This document shows, one piece after another, positions 43,899 through 53,692 of a stretch of DNA of 64,000 nucleotides. The notes beneath the pieces were generated by a model. It saw only the letters and a list, made by a program, of their open reading frames with translations. It was not told the DNA's origin and searched no databases. Numbering within the stretch: the first letter of the stretch is position 1; every line of letters starts with the position of its first letter. The stretch spans positions 1,907,356-1,971,355 of the forward strand of contig NZ_LJJB01000010.1 of the NCBI RefSeq assembly GCF_001420695.1, given 5' to 3'. Source of the stretch: Brevibacillus choshinensis (lineage in GTDB: Bacteria > Bacillota > Bacilli > Brevibacillales > Brevibacillaceae). Position numbers and translations under genes: made by a program.

Positions 43899-44660
43899 GT
43901 GAAAGAAGCGACACTTCGGCAAATTTTGGTTGTGACGGATGGGTGCTCCAACACAGGAATGAGTCCGGTCGCGGCAGCTGCCCTTGCGAGAGAACAAGGG
44001 ATTACGGTAAATGTCATTGGGGTTATTGAGAAAAGTGATTTGGGTGAAAAGGGCGAGACGGAGATCCGTGAGATTGCAGAAGCAGGTGGCGGTTTGTGCG
44101 ATATTGTGTACCCGCAGCAATTGGCGCAAACCGTCCAGATGCTCACACGCAAAGCGATGACGCGCACCATTCACCAAGTGGTCAATAAAGAATTGAAAGA
44201 GATTTTGGGCGATTCCGGTATAGAAAAGCTAGAGCCGCAGAAGCGCGTACAAGTAGCGGGCATGGTGGACGAGCTGGGTGAAAAAAGCAGCCTGAACGTC
44301 GTCATGCTGGTGGATACTTCGGGGAGCATGAAGCCCAAGCTGTCGGCCGTACAACAAGCGATCCATGATTTCAGCATCAGTTTGCACTCTCGTAGCGGAC
44401 AGAGTCGAATGGCCGTCTGTTCATTTCCTGGGAAACAAAAGCATTTGGACGTACGAATTCCTTGGACCGAAAAAGTGGAGCAAGCTCATCAGATTTCAAG
44501 TGATCTGGCGATGAGCGGCATTACGCCGACAGGTCCGGCCATTGTTGAAGCGATTGCGTTGTTCGAGCATGTGAAGCTCCCACGCTCTCTGTCTGAGCGT
44601 TATGCCGACATGGAAACGGACGATAACGAAGATGGAAGCCTGCGTGACCATGTCTTTTAA
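43899..44660 (+). CDS. yabS: VWA-domain protein YabS
   Basis: A 253-residue cytosolic protein with a von Willebrand factor A domain. The MIDAS motif is VMLVDTSGSMKPKL (about residue 138), with SGITPTGPAI supplying the threonine. The N-terminal third (LVVTDGCSNTGMSPVAAAALA) also looks like a second, degenerate VWA. The function is unknown; B. subtilis YabS is made under sigma-F with YabT. The start is GTG at 43899. The 3' end overlaps the start of prkD by 11 bases, indicating coupling. Confidence 0.88.
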   Translation: MKEATLRQILVVTDGCSNTGMSPVAAAALAREQGITVNVIGVIEKSDLGEKGETEIREIAEAGGGLCDIVYPQQLAQTVQMLTRKAMTRTIHQVVNKELKEILGDSGIEKLEPQKRVQVAGMVDELGEKSSLNVVMLVDTSGSMKPKLSAVQQAIHDFSISLHSRSGQSRMAVCSFPGKQKHLDVRIPWTEKVEQAHQISSDLAMSGITPTGPAIVEAIALFEHVKLPRSLSERYADMETDDNEDGSLRDHVF

Positions 44661-45588
44661 TCAAACGCCTACGATCCCCAGCCTGCCCCGGCAATTTCAA
44701 GGAAAATGGAACAAAAAATCGTACCATGTCCTGAGGGAGTTGGGGCGCGGAGCGAATGGTGCGGTTTATTTGACTACCCAGGGTGGAGTCAGGCGGGCGG
44801 TCAAGGTCGGGGTAGAAGGTATCGATATTTTAATGGAAGTGAATGTGCTGAAAAGCGTACAACAGGGGCGGCATTCCCGAGTGGGACCGCTCCTGTCTGA
44901 TGTCGATGATCTGCTTATCGATGGAAAGGCCAGTACGTTTTATGCGATGGAATATCTAGAAGGCGAACAGCTGGATCGCTATATCCGGCAACATGGTCAG
45001 GAATGGGTTGCCGTAATGATCGTGCAGCTGTTATCCCGGCTGGATGTGCTACACAAGCACGGGTGGGTGTTCGGCGACCTAAAGCCAGAAAATGTGATGG
45101 TGACCCAGTCAGACAAGCAGGTGCGCCTCATCGACTTTGGTGGAGTGACCAAGCTGGGCAATGCGGTTCGCCAGTTTACCGAGGAATACGATCGTGCGTT
45201 TTGGCATGCTGGGGACAGAAAGGCAGAGATTAGCTACGACCTGTTTTCCGTTGCTGTCATGATGGTGCGTCTCGCCGTCGACCGGGAGACGTGGAAAAGC
45301 AGTCTGGGCGAGACGCGTCACACGGTATTGCTCTGTGATATAATACGAAAAAGTGACGGCCTGTACCCCTATCGCGTGCCTCTCCTGAAGGCTTTTCACG
45401 GAAAGTACACGACGGCAGGGGAAATGAGAGCGGAAATGCTGCCAATTCTGCGAGAACTCACGGTTGCCGCCCCGCAAAAGAAAGTGAAAAAGCGGAAATC
45501 TGGGGCAGGGGGAATGGGGATTAGCGGCTTGTTTGTCGCTTCTTTGTTGCTCTTGGCTGGCACACTTTATTACGCATGGTTCATGTAA
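44650..45588 (+). CDS. prkD: Ser/Thr protein kinase YabT (PrkD)
   Basis: A 312-residue Hanks-type kinase with a C-terminal membrane anchor (about 290-312). The glycine loop is LGRGANGAVY, the lysine is in RRAVKVG, the catalytic loop VFGDLKPENVMV, and the DFG loop RLIDFGGVT. The usual HRD is FGD here, so the arginine is missing. A basic KKKVKKRKSG linker precedes the membrane segment; in B. subtilis the equivalent region binds DNA and activates the kinase on RecA. The start is probably ATG at 44650; 44632 is an alternative. Confidence 0.88.
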   Translation: MSFNQTPTIPSLPRQFQGKWNKKSYHVLRELGRGANGAVYLTTQGGVRRAVKVGVEGIDILMEVNVLKSVQQGRHSRVGPLLSDVDDLLIDGKASTFYAMEYLEGEQLDRYIRQHGQEWVAVMIVQLLSRLDVLHKHGWVFGDLKPENVMVTQSDKQVRLIDFGGVTKLGNAVRQFTEEYDRAFWHAGDRKAEISYDLFSVAVMMVRLAVDRETWKSSLGETRHTVLLCDIIRKSDGLYPYRVPLLKAFHGKYTTAGEMRAEMLPILRELTVAAPQKKVKKRKSGAGGMGISGLFVASLLLLAGTLYYAWFM

Positions 45589-45603
45589 AGGATGTGACGG
45601 TTC

Positions 45604-46353
45604 GTGTCCTCAGATTTGGTGATGGATACATGCCTGCTGGCAGGCTCGATTATTTTAAAAAACGGGGGAGAAACCTACCGGACCGAAGAGACGATGGCGC
45701 GGATCGCCCAAGCGGCTGGGATGGATGATGTGAACAGCTCCGCCACGCCCACGAGCATTATTCTCTCATTTCGTTGCAGAGGTCTGGATCATACCAGAAT
45801 GGTTCGTACCCCCTCGCGGACGACCAATCTCAATAAAATCACGTTGGTCAATGACGTGTCCCGACGTTTTGTCGGGGGCAGCATTACCTTGGAACAGGCT
45901 TATTTGACCCTTTGTGAAATCGATCAGAAAAAACCGCTTTATCCAAAGTGGATGCAGCATATAGCAGCCGCTATTGCCAGCGGCTCTTTTGCCATGCTCG
46001 CTGGTGGTACGTGGTTTGACCTGTTGCCATCTGCTTTGGCGGGTCTGACGGTCATTCTCAGCCTTGAATATTTGGAACAGTTTGTTCGAATGAAATTTTT
46101 TACCGAGTTTTCGGCAGCTTTACTGGGTGGCTTGTTTGCCCTCCTGGCCGTGACGATTTTTCCTGAGCTTCACATTAGTATCATCATTATTGGTGCCATG
46201 CTCCCGATGTTTCCAGGTATTGCGATCACCAACTCGCTGCGGGATCTGATGGCAGGCGATTTGGTAGCAGGTGTCTCACGCGGCGTGGAGGCGATGCTGA
46301 CGGCGGTATCTGTCGCAGTGGCTACAGCAATTATTCTTTGGTTTACGAGGTGA
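45604..46353 (+). CDS. Threonine/serine exporter, ThrE N-terminal half (YjjP-like)
   Basis: A 249-residue membrane protein of the ThrE/DUF1212 family. The cytosolic N-terminal part has GGETYRTEETM and NDVSRRFVGGSI; five hydrophobic segments follow from about residue 118 (AAAIASGSFAMLAGG ... MLPMFPGIAITNSLRDLM). With the next gene it reconstitutes the two halves of ThrE, as YjjP/YjjB do. GTG start at 45604. It lies between prkD and tilS; B. subtilis has no such pair here. Substrate (Thr/Ser or a carboxylate) is unproven. Confidence 0.85.
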   Translation: MSSDLVMDTCLLAGSIILKNGGETYRTEETMARIAQAAGMDDVNSSATPTSIILSFRCRGLDHTRMVRTPSRTTNLNKITLVNDVSRRFVGGSITLEQAYLTLCEIDQKKPLYPKWMQHIAAAIASGSFAMLAGGTWFDLLPSALAGLTVILSLEYLEQFVRMKFFTEFSAALLGGLFALLAVTIFPELHISIIIIGAMLPMFPGIAITNSLRDLMAGDLVAGVSRGVEAMLTAVSVAVATAIILWFTR

Positions 46354-46357
46354 TCTA

Positions 46358-46804
46358 ATGTTGTTGAAAGGCTTGGCGCTCAGTCTAGTTTCGTCCATGG
46401 CATGGTGTGTTCTGTTCAACGTTCCTGTCCGCACCATTTTCGCCGGTGGCATTGCGGGGATGGTCGGGTACGTCGTCTACTCCTTATTGCCGCTCCTAAA
46501 CGCAGAGGTACTCCTGTCGACCTTTGTTTCTGCCGCAATCGTTTCCTTGCTCAGCCAAGTCATGTCGATCTTTTTGCGAGTTCCATCTACTAACTTCAGC
46601 GTGGCCGGTATTATTCCATTAGTGCCAGGGTCACTCGCTTACAAGGCGATGCTCGCATTTGTGAACAACGATTACATTGGGGGCATAACGCTGGCCACCA
46701 AGACGATGATGGTGGCAGGAGCGATTGCTTCCGGACTTATTTTTGGCATATCTGTCGTCACGATCGTGAAAGGAGCCCGTCATGCTGGCAAGCGTGCACA
46801 ATGA
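46358..46804 (+). CDS. Threonine/serine exporter, ThrE C-terminal half (YjjB-like)
   Basis: A 148-residue ThrE_2/DUF3815 membrane protein with four or five hydrophobic segments and the family motif RVPSTNFSVAGIIPLVPGSLAYKAM. It begins 4 bases after the first half and its end overlaps tilS by 23 bases. The two ThrE-type proteins almost certainly form one transporter. Confidence 0.85.
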   Translation: MLLKGLALSLVSSMAWCVLFNVPVRTIFAGGIAGMVGYVVYSLLPLLNAEVLLSTFVSAAIVSLLSQVMSIFLRVPSTNFSVAGIIPLVPGSLAYKAMLAFVNNDYIGGITLATKTMMVAGAIASGLIFGISVVTIVKGARHAGKRAQ

Positions 46805-48206
46805 AATTCAACGAGAGCGCCTTTTACTTCCAGGAGAAACCGTTGTCGTAGGCGTGTCGGGTGGGAATGATTCTACAGCCCTTTTGCATATCTTGGTGGC
46901 GCTCAATAAAAACTATCACTACGGGTGGATGCTCCATGCCGTTCATCTGAACCACTGTTTTCGGGGTGAGGAGTCACGCCAGGATGCTTTGTACGCTCAG
47001 GAGCTTTGCAGACAGCTCGGTGTCACGTTTCATCTTTTTGAGTTTGATGTGCCCGCTTATATGGAACAAACGGGCATGGGTGGACAGGAAGCGAGCCGAG
47101 AAGTCCGGTACGGGTACTATGAGCAGGTAGCAAAAGAGCAAGGAGCAACCAAATTGGTCTTGGCTCATCATGCTGACGATCAAGTGGAGACGATTCTGTT
47201 TCGGTTTGTACGCGGCACGAGAATGCACGGACTTTCTGGGATGCCAAAACGGCGTTGGCTGGATGAGGGGAGAATCGAGCTGGTTCGCCCTCTCTTGCAT
47301 AAAACGCGTCAGGAACTGGAAGGATACTGTCGGGAGAATGGCCTTATGCCGCGGGAAGACAGCAGCAATCGCTCTCGCAAGTACAAGCGGAATCTACTGA
47401 GGATCGACGTCATGCCCCTTTTAGCGCAGGTCAATGAACGTTACAGGGAACATATCCTGGAAGCAGCTGAGGCTATTTCGCAAGATCATTTGTTTTTGGC
47501 GAGATTGGCAGAAGAGCATCTGCAAAAGGTTTTGATCACCCAAAAACAAGATGAGATTGTAATTGATAACGACAAGTTTCAAAACTGTGACGTTGCTTTA
47601 CAAAGGAGAATGATTACTCTAATATTAGGTTATGTCTCAAAACAAACTGAGTGGTCTTCTCAGCATGTAGAGGCTGTTTTGCACTTGTCAGGTGGTAGCC
47701 GTCCTTCGGCAGAGTTGCATTTGCCAGATCATCTGGTTGTGAGCCGGGTGTATGGGCGAATTCATTTTTGTCCAAATGGACGAGAAGAACGCATACATAT
47801 GTATTGTTATGAGCTTTCCGTTCCGGGCTCGACCTGGATTGACGAGAGCAAGGTTTGGGTACATACGAGTTATCTTGAACGTTCCATGGATTGGGAGCGA
47901 CTTATGGGGAACGAAGCGGTGTTTGATGCTGATCGTTTACCAGGGCCGCTGTTTTTGCGCAATCGAAAACCAGGTGACCGTCTCGCTGTGTTTGGCTCAG
48001 GGGAAAAGAAGCTGAAGGACTTGTTGATTGATGCGAAAGTTCCGAGAGCGTGGCGAGATCGACTTCCGCTTTTGACTGCGGGAGAAGAAGTGATTCTGGT
48101 GCCGGGTGTGCGCCGTTCCGCCGTTGCGCCTGTAGATGAACAAACCAGGCGTTTGCTACACGTGCGGGTAGAGTTTGGAGAAGATTGGCGGGAGGTTTTT
48201 TCATGA
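46782..48206 (+). CDS. tilS: tRNA(Ile)-lysidine synthase
   Basis: A 474-residue N-type ATP pyrophosphatase that converts C34 of tRNA-Ile2 to lysidine. The PP-loop is [15 protein letters not shown] (about residues 22-36), with HAVHLNH and [11 protein letters not shown] following. The C-terminal domains carry [11 protein letters not shown] and [23 protein letters not shown], typical of the long form. The ATG at 46782 follows GAAAGGAGCCCGTC and lies inside the preceding ThrE gene. hpt follows with a four-base overlap. Confidence 0.95.
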   Translation: MLASVHNEIQRERLLLPGETVVVGVSGGNDSTALLHILVALNKNYHYGWMLHAVHLNHCFRGEESRQDALYAQELCRQLGVTFHLFEFDVPAYMEQTGMGGQEASREVRYGYYEQVAKEQGATKLVLAHHADDQVETILFRFVRGTRMHGLSGMPKRRWLDEGRIELVRPLLHKTRQELEGYCRENGLMPREDSSNRSRKYKRNLLRIDVMPLLAQVNERYREHILEAAEAISQDHLFLARLAEEHLQKVLITQKQDEIVIDNDKFQNCDVALQRRMITLILGYVSKQTEWSSQHVEAVLHLSGGSRPSAELHLPDHLVVSRVYGRIHFCPNGREERIHMYCYELSVPGSTWIDESKVWVHTSYLERSMDWERLMGNEAVFDADRLPGPLFLRNRKPGDRLAVFGSGEKKLKDLLIDAKVPRAWRDRLPLLTAGEEVILVPGVRRSAVAPVDEQTRRLLHVRVEFGEDWREVFS

Positions 48207-48742
48207 ATCAAGACATCAAGAAGATTTTGCTATCAGAAGACGAGATTGCGGGTAAGATACAAGAACTAGGCAAGATCCTTGCTGATGAATATCGGGATAA
48301 AAACCCATTGGTGATCTGCGTGCTAAAAGGTGCCGTCGTATTCATGGCAGACCTGATCCGCCACATGGATATCCCGTGCGAAATGGATTTCATGGCTGTT
48401 TCCAGCTACGGAAGTGGTACAGAGTCCTCAGGCATGGTGAAAATCTTGAAAGATCTCGATTCCTCTGTGCAAAACCGTCACGTACTGGTTGTCGAAGATA
48501 TTATGGACAGCGGATTGACTTTGAGCCGTTTGGTGGAGCTTTTGCACCATCGCGAAGCAGCTTCTGTCAAAGTAGTTACTTTGTTGAACAAACCGGAGCG
48601 TCGCAAGGTGGATATCTCACCAGACTACAGCGGCTTTGATATTCCGGACGAGTTCGTGGTAGGATTTGGGTTAGACTATTCTGAGCACTATCGTAACCTT
48701 CCGTACATTGGGGTATTGAAGCCTGAGGTTTACACAAAGTAG
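48203..48742 (+). CDS. hpt: Hypoxanthine(-guanine) phosphoribosyltransferase
   Basis: A 179-residue purine salvage PRTase. The PRPP motif is [15 protein letters not shown], and [19 protein letters not shown] and [22 protein letters not shown] are conserved. The ATG at 48203 overlaps the tilS stop (ATGA) and follows GGCGGGAGG. In B. subtilis the neighbours TilS and HprT also interact and stimulate ftsH expression. Confidence 0.96.
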   Translation: MNQDIKKILLSEDEIAGKIQELGKILADEYRDKNPLVICVLKGAVVFMADLIRHMDIPCEMDFMAVSSYGSGTESSGMVKILKDLDSSVQNRHVLVVEDIMDSGLTLSRLVELLHHREAASVKVVTLLNKPERRKVDISPDYSGFDIPDEFVVGFGLDYSEHYRNLPYIGVLKPEVYTK

Positions 48743-48744
48743 GT

Positions 48745-48772
48745 TTGTTGTGGAGACCCTGCTTAATATGAT
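48745..48772 (+). promoter_or_regulatory. Promoter of ftsH
   Basis: TTGTTG (48745-48750), 16-bp spacer, TATGAT (48767-48772), 40 bp upstream of the ftsH ATG. Confidence 0.6.
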
Positions 48773-48811
48773 AAAATGTGTAAAGTGTCTGTTCGTGAGA
48801 GGAGGTAAGGA

Positions 48812-50734
48812 ATGAATCGCTTTTTTCGTAATACCGGGTTCTACCTACTGATTTTTCTTGTCACGGTCGGGATCGTGAATTTCATCCTCTCCGGTACTGA
48901 TAAGGTTGGGAAACTTACATATCAGGATTTCCGGGTACAGTTGCAAGCTGATAACATCACCGAGATGGCTATTCGCCCTGAGAATGGTACATACCGAGTT
49001 GATGGTACGTTGGCTAAAGCAATTCCGGGACAGGAAAGCAACAAATTCTTCACCAATGTTCCACTGTATGATTCCAACATTATCTCTTTGGTAGAGCAGA
49101 AGATTGATGAACAAAAAGTGAAAAAGGTAGAGGTTCATCCGGCGGAGGGCAACAGTATTTGGCTCACCTTCCTGACCTCGATCATTCCGTTTGTGATCAT
49201 CTTCATCTTGTTTTTCTTCCTTCTGAACAATGCGCAGGGTGGCGGCAGCCGAGTCATGAACTTCGGGAAAAGCCGTGCCAAGCTGTACAACGAAGAGAAG
49301 AAGCGCGTTACGTTTGACGACGTAGCTGGCGCGGACGAAGAGAAGGCGGAGCTGGAGGAAGTCGTTGAGTTCCTAAAAGACCCGCGCAAGTTTAATGCTG
49401 TTGGTGCCCGCATTCCGAAAGGTGTTCTGCTCGTAGGTCCTCCGGGTACTGGTAAAACCTTGCTCGCTCGTGCTGTTGCAGGTGAGGCTGGCGTTCCTTT
49501 CTTTAGCATCTCTGGTTCTGACTTTGTAGAGATGTTCGTCGGGGTCGGTGCATCCCGCGTGCGTGACCTGTTTGAAAATGCTAAGAAAAATGCACCTTGC
49601 ATTATCTTTATCGATGAGATTGACGCAGTTGGTCGTCAACGCGGAGCTGGACTCGGCGGCGGCCACGATGAGCGTGAGCAAACTCTCAACCAGTTGCTCG
49701 TAGAAATGGACGGTTTCGGTGGAAACGAAGGCATCATCATGGTGGCTGCGACTAACCGCCCGGACATTCTTGACCCGGCACTCTTGCGTCCGGGACGCTT
49801 TGACCGTCAGATTACAGTTGATCGCCCAGACATCAGGGGCCGTGAAGCAGTACTTAAAGTACATGCTCGCAACAAGCCGCTTGGCGAGGACGTAAAGCTG
49901 GATGTGATTGCTCGTGGTACATCGGGCTTCACCGGTGCTGATCTGGAGAACCTGCTGAACGAAGCAGCCCTCTTGACTGCCCGTAAAAACAAAAAACAAA
50001 TCAACATGGTGGAAGTGGACGAAGCGATCGACCGCGTCATTGCCGGTCCGGCGAAAAAGTCCCGCGTTGTCAGCGAAGACGAAAGACGTCTGGTTGCGTT
50101 CCACGAAGCTGGTCATACGATCATCGGCTATCATTTGAGAAATGCCGAAATGGTACATAAGGTAACGATCATCCCACGCGGTCAAGCTGGCGGGTACACG
50201 GTCATGTTGCCAAAAGAAGATCGTTTCTTTGCCACCAAGTCAGACCTGCTCGACAAGATCGTTGGGTTGTTGGGTGGACGCGTCGCAGAAGAATTGGTGC
50301 TCGGAGATATCAGTACCGGTGCACACAATGACTTCCAACGTGCGACAGCGATTGCTCGCAGCATGATTACGGAATACGGTATGAGCAAATTGGGTCCTAT
50401 GCAGTTCGGTAAGAGCCAAGGCCAAGTATTCCTGGGTCGTGATTACGGCAACGAGCGCAACTACTCTGATCAGATCGCTTATGAGATCGATCAGGAGATG
50501 CAAAATATCATCCACGAATGCTATGCACGATGCACGGATTTGTTGACCAAGCACCGTGACCAGCTCGATCTGATTGCCAACACTTTGTTGCGCGTCGAGA
50601 CTCTCGATGCGGATCAAATCAGACAACTGATCGAAACAGGCAAATTGGAAAATGACCCTCAAGAAAACAACGACGTGGTCGTTAACATTCAGCCGAAAAA
50701 AGATGAAGAAACGAACGATGAACCTACACAATAA
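48812..50734 (+). CDS. ftsH: ATP-dependent membrane metalloprotease FtsH
   Basis: A 640-residue AAA+ protease for membrane and regulatory proteins. Two membrane segments (about 7-25 and 115-136) flank an extracytoplasmic domain. Walker A GPPGTGKT is near 208, Walker [13 protein letters not shown] and the [22 protein letters not shown] follow, and the zinc motif HEAGH is near 430. The C-terminal tail is charged and unstructured. AGAGGAGGTAAGG precedes the ATG. Confidence 0.97.
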   Translation: MNRFFRNTGFYLLIFLVTVGIVNFILSGTDKVGKLTYQDFRVQLQADNITEMAIRPENGTYRVDGTLAKAIPGQESNKFFTNVPLYDSNIISLVEQKIDEQKVKKVEVHPAEGNSIWLTFLTSIIPFVIIFILFFFLLNNAQGGGSRVMNFGKSRAKLYNEEKKRVTFDDVAGADEEKAELEEVVEFLKDPRKFNAVGARIPKGVLLVGPPGTGKTLLARAVAGEAGVPFFSISGSDFVEMFVGVGASRVRDLFENAKKNAPCIIFIDEIDAVGRQRGAGLGGGHDEREQTLNQLLVEMDGFGGNEGIIMVAATNRPDILDPALLRPGRFDRQITVDRPDIRGREAVLKVHARNKPLGEDVKLDVIARGTSGFTGADLENLLNEAALLTARKNKKQINMVEVDEAIDRVIAGPAKKSRVVSEDERRLVAFHEAGHTIIGYHLRNAEMVHKVTIIPRGQAGGYTVMLPKEDRFFATKSDLLDKIVGLLGGRVAEELVLGDISTGAHNDFQRATAIARSMITEYGMSKLGPMQFGKSQGQVFLGRDYGNERNYSDQIAYEIDQEMQNIIHECYARCTDLLTKHRDQLDLIANTLLRVETLDADQIRQLIETGKLENDPQENNDVVVNIQPKKDEETNDEPTQ

Positions 50735-50758
50735 GGAGCGCCTCAGGTGCTCCTTTTG
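50733..50758 (+). terminator. Terminator after ftsH
   Basis: AAGGAGCGCC (50733-50742) and GGTGCTCCTT (50746-50755) with TTT. It starts on the ftsH stop codon. Confidence 0.75.
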
Positions 50759-50834
50759 TTCTACTCTTAGAAAGTAATCATATTGCTTTAGTTGGAAAGT
50801 CATTTTGTCTCATGTCACCAAAGGGGGAATACGG

Positions 50835-51698
50835 ATGCTGCTCACACCGCGTTTGGCTGCTTTTGATATGGATGGGACTCTGTTAAACGAACAATCCCAA
50901 ATGGCAGATGCCACAAAGGAAGCTTGTCGGGCGCTGCAGGAACAAGGCTGCAAGCTGGTATTGTCTACTGGCAGAACGTACGGGTCTGCACTGATTCCCG
51001 TTGATTCTTTTCCGTTTGATGGCTACGTCTGCAGTAATGGAGCTACTGTCTATGAGGCAGATGGCACGATGGTTCACCGCACCATTTTACCAAAGGACAT
51101 GGTGATCGGTGCTATTCACGCCTTGCGTAAAGAAGCGATCTATTATGAACTGCATGATACGGCGAGCAATCGATTGATGGTAAAGGAAGATCGGGAGCGT
51201 CTGGAGGCATTAGTCGAGGAAGATACTTCGGTCGAAGGCATTTCGATCCGCCGCTTTGCTTTTTATAAGCTGGCACGCGTCGTACCGCTGGCAGAGCTAC
51301 TGGATATGGTCGAGTCGGGGGAGAGCGAAGTGGTAAAGCTCTTTATCTGGCACAATAGTCCAGAGCGTCTGGAATGGGTTCGGGAGCAGCTGGAACCTTG
51401 GTCCAATCGTTCGTCGATTACGACGTCCGGCAAACACAACGTGGAGGTCATTCCTCATGGTGTTTCCAAGTGGGAAGGCCTACGTTATTTTTGCAGCAAA
51501 TGGGGAATTACGCCTGATCAGGTGATGGCTTTTGGTGATGCGGAGAATGACAGGGAAGCGCTGACAGAGGTTGGCTATTCCGTGGCGATGGAGAACGCTT
51601 CTCCTGCCATCAAGGAGCTCGCTCGTTATGTAGCGGCCCATCATAATGAGGATGGTGTGGCCCGTTTTATTCGGGACCATGTTTTGGGACGCACGTAA
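50835..51698 (+). CDS. HAD-superfamily phosphatase, Cof type
   Basis: A 287-residue Cof-subfamily HAD hydrolase. Motif I is AFDMDGTLLNE, motif II LSTGRTYGSA, the lysine is in SKWEG and motif IV is FGDAENDREALTEVGYSVAMENA. Cof members dephosphorylate sugar phosphates or flavin/PLP-type phosphates; the substrate here is unknown. I chose the ATG at 50835 after AAGGGGGAATACGG; a start at 50805 would add ten poorly conserved residues. It is the first of the genes that separate ftsH from coaX. Confidence 0.9.
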   Translation: MLLTPRLAAFDMDGTLLNEQSQMADATKEACRALQEQGCKLVLSTGRTYGSALIPVDSFPFDGYVCSNGATVYEADGTMVHRTILPKDMVIGAIHALRKEAIYYELHDTASNRLMVKEDRERLEALVEEDTSVEGISIRRFAFYKLARVVPLAELLDMVESGESEVVKLFIWHNSPERLEWVREQLEPWSNRSSITTSGKHNVEVIPHGVSKWEGLRYFCSKWGITPDQVMAFGDAENDREALTEVGYSVAMENASPAIKELARYVAAHHNEDGVARFIRDHVLGRT

Positions 51699-51729
51699 CG
51701 ATCCAAACAGTTTTGCCACCGGACATACA

Positions 51730-51758
51730 TTGACAAGGCCGGGGGAACCGCTTACAAT
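51730..51758 (+). promoter_or_regulatory. Sigma-A promoter of nadA
   Basis: TTGACA (51730-51735), 17-bp spacer, TACAAT (51753-51758). Confidence 0.85.
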
Positions 51759-51797
51759 GACCGTAAATTATGACACCTACGTAGGGGGATTTTTTCC

Positions 51798-52742
51798 ATG
51801 GACGCTTTAGCGTTAGAAAAAAAAGCCCAGCGCAACGCTGAGTTACGAGAACGACTGATGCAGTTGAAGAAAGAGCGCAATGCCATTATCTTGGCACACT
51901 TTTATCAACGTCCGGAAATTCAGGAAGTGGCCGATTTTATTGGTGATTCTTTTGGGCTGGCTCAAAAAGCAAAGGAAACAGATGCAGACGTCATTTTGTT
52001 CTGTGGTGTTCACTTCATGGGAGAAAGTGCAAAAATTCTCAATCCCCAAAAGACGGTCATTATTCCTGATGAACGAGCGGGTTGTCCGATGGCGGATATG
52101 GTAAACGTAGATGGCTTGCGCAAGCTCAAAGCGCAGCATCCTAATGCAAAGGTAGTAGCGTACATCAATACATCGGCGGATGTAAAAGCAGAAACGTACA
52201 TCTGCTGTACATCGTCCAACGCAAAACAAGTCATCGAATCCGTCGACAGTGACGAGATCATTTGGGTGCCGGATAAAAACCTGGGCCATTACGTATCCCA
52301 GTTTACCGACAAGAAGATGATCATTTGGGAAGGGTACTGCAATACGCATGACCAGCTGTCCGTCGAAGATATCATGACCTTGAAACAACAATACCCGGAG
52401 GCAGTTGTCGTCGTCCATCCGGAGTGCCGCCCAGAAGTCGTATCGCTGGCTGACTACGTGGGATCCACTACTGGTATCTTGAAATACTGCCGCGAGTCTT
52501 CTCACAAGGAATTCATTATCGGAACGGAAGATGGCACACGCTACATGCTCGAAAAAGACAGCCCTGATAAAACATTTATTTTCGCTTCTAAATATTTGGT
52601 CTGCCCGAACATGAAGGTGAACAACCTGAAAAAATGTGTAGAGGCACTGGAGAACATGAAGCCAGAGATTTTCGTTCCAGAAGATGTAGCCGATGCTGCT
52701 CGGGCATCTCTTGAACGGATGCTGGAAGTAGCTCCTGCGTAA
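51798..52742 (+). CDS. nadA: Quinolinate synthase NadA
   Basis: A 314-residue 4Fe-4S enzyme that condenses iminoaspartate with dihydroxyacetone phosphate to quinolinate for NAD synthesis. Substrate motifs AHFYQRPEIQEVADFIGDSFGLA and FCGVHFMGESAKIL and the candidate cluster cysteines in ERAGCPMADM, VVHPECRPEV and KYLVCPNMKVNNL are in place. TSADVKAETYICCTSSNA is also characteristic. The ATG at 51798 follows AGGGGGATTTTTTCC. It has its own promoter and terminator, separate from nadBC. Confidence 0.95.
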   Translation: MDALALEKKAQRNAELRERLMQLKKERNAIILAHFYQRPEIQEVADFIGDSFGLAQKAKETDADVILFCGVHFMGESAKILNPQKTVIIPDERAGCPMADMVNVDGLRKLKAQHPNAKVVAYINTSADVKAETYICCTSSNAKQVIESVDSDEIIWVPDKNLGHYVSQFTDKKMIIWEGYCNTHDQLSVEDIMTLKQQYPEAVVVVHPECRPEVVSLADYVGSTTGILKYCRESSHKEFIIGTEDGTRYMLEKDSPDKTFIFASKYLVCPNMKVNNLKKCVEALENMKPEIFVPEDVADAARASLERMLEVAPA

Positions 52743-52751
52743 ACCATCTAG

Positions 52752-52791
52752 TAAATAAGCTGCGTTTGCTGAGGCAAACGCAGTTTATTTT
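52752..52791 (+). terminator. Terminator after nadA
   Basis: Long stem centred on CTGCGTTTGC/GCAAACGCAG (52759-52768 and 52773-52782), extended by A/T pairs and followed by T. Confidence 0.85.
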
Positions 52792-52840
52792 GTTTTCTAA
52801 AGGGTGCAGGGGCATGGATTATTAACTGTTAAAATACATA

Positions 52841-52904
52841 TTTACAGGTTATAGAAGTCGTAGTAAGATTAACCTGTGAAATAAAATATTAATGGTTATA
52901 ACCT
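52841..52904 (+). promoter_or_regulatory. Promoter of the MBL-fold gene flanked by paired operators
   Basis: TTTACA (52841-52846), 17-bp spacer, TAAGAT (52864-52869). An ACAGGTTA motif (52844-52851) overlaps the -35. Its reverse complement TAACCTGT (52870-52877) abuts the -10. A third site is the palindrome GGTTATAACC (52894-52903) next to the ribosome site. The layout is that of a repressor-controlled promoter. Confidence 0.55.
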
Positions 52905-52917
52905 GGAGGGACGACTC

Positions 52918-53649
52918 ATGCACATTCAACGTCTACAGTGGGCAGGTACTCTTATTCGTACCAAAAACGTAACCTTGGCGATTGACCCGATGTATGGAAG
53001 TTATTCATCTTTTTTTGGTCAACCGAAGGAGCCGTTTTATCCGTTGACTGAGTTCGGTTCCGTTGATGTAGTAGCCGTGACCCATATGCACTCGGATCAC
53101 TTTGACCCAGAAGCGATCAAGGAGGCATGGGGAGATGAGGTGCAAGTTTTCGTCCCATACGAGGGAGTTTCCCGGGCAGAAGCTGCAGGATTGAAGAAGG
53201 TGAAGGGAATGGCCTTTGGGGAAGTGGCCCAGATTGAAGACATGAAGATCACAGCAGTCTATTCGGCAGATGGTTTGGGTGATCCGCAAGTGGCATGGTT
53301 AATCGAAGCCGAGGGAAAACGCCTGATTCACTGCGGGGATACGCTGTGGCATGGGCAATGGTGGAACATCGCTCGCGAATATGGCAATGTGGATGTCGCC
53401 TTCTTGCCTGTAAATGGTGCAGTCATTGAAGCTTCAAACGGCCAGCCAATTTGTATGTCACCTGAGCAGGGAGTAGCGGCGGCATCGATATTGGGTGTAT
53501 CAGCACTGGTACCGATTCATTACGGATCGTTTCATCACCCCCCCACCTATATGCAGACTCCTGACGTACTGTCACGATTGCACACCAGCGCTTCACAAAT
53601 AGAAGTAACGGTAAGAGTCCTACAGCACAAGGAAGGATTCTCTCTATAA
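52918..53649 (+). CDS. Metallo-beta-lactamase-fold hydrolase, UlaG-like
   Basis: A 243-residue MBL-fold protein. The metal motif is VTHMHSDHFDPEA (HxHxDH), with HCGDTLWHGQ and PIHYGSFHHPP providing further ligands. It resembles the UlaG/L-ascorbate-6-P lactonase-like branch of stand-alone hydrolases, but the substrate is unknown. The ATG at 52918 follows CTGGAGGGACGACTC. A dedicated promoter with paired inverted motifs suggests tight regulation. Confidence 0.88.
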   Translation: MHIQRLQWAGTLIRTKNVTLAIDPMYGSYSSFFGQPKEPFYPLTEFGSVDVVAVTHMHSDHFDPEAIKEAWGDEVQVFVPYEGVSRAEAAGLKKVKGMAFGEVAQIEDMKITAVYSADGLGDPQVAWLIEAEGKRLIHCGDTLWHGQWWNIAREYGNVDVAFLPVNGAVIEASNGQPICMSPEQGVAAASILGVSALVPIHYGSFHHPPTYMQTPDVLSRLHTSASQIEVTVRVLQHKEGFSL

Positions 53650-53657
53650 ATACGCGT

Positions 53658-53690
53658 AAAGCCCGGAACACTTGGTTCCGAGCTTTTTCT
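53658..53690. terminator. Terminator between the MBL-fold and PCYCGC genes
   Basis: AAAGCCCGGAAC (53658-53669) and GTTCCGAGCTTT (53675-53686) with one mismatch, T-rich on plus. The two genes converge here. Confidence 0.7.
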
Positions 53691-53692
53691 TT

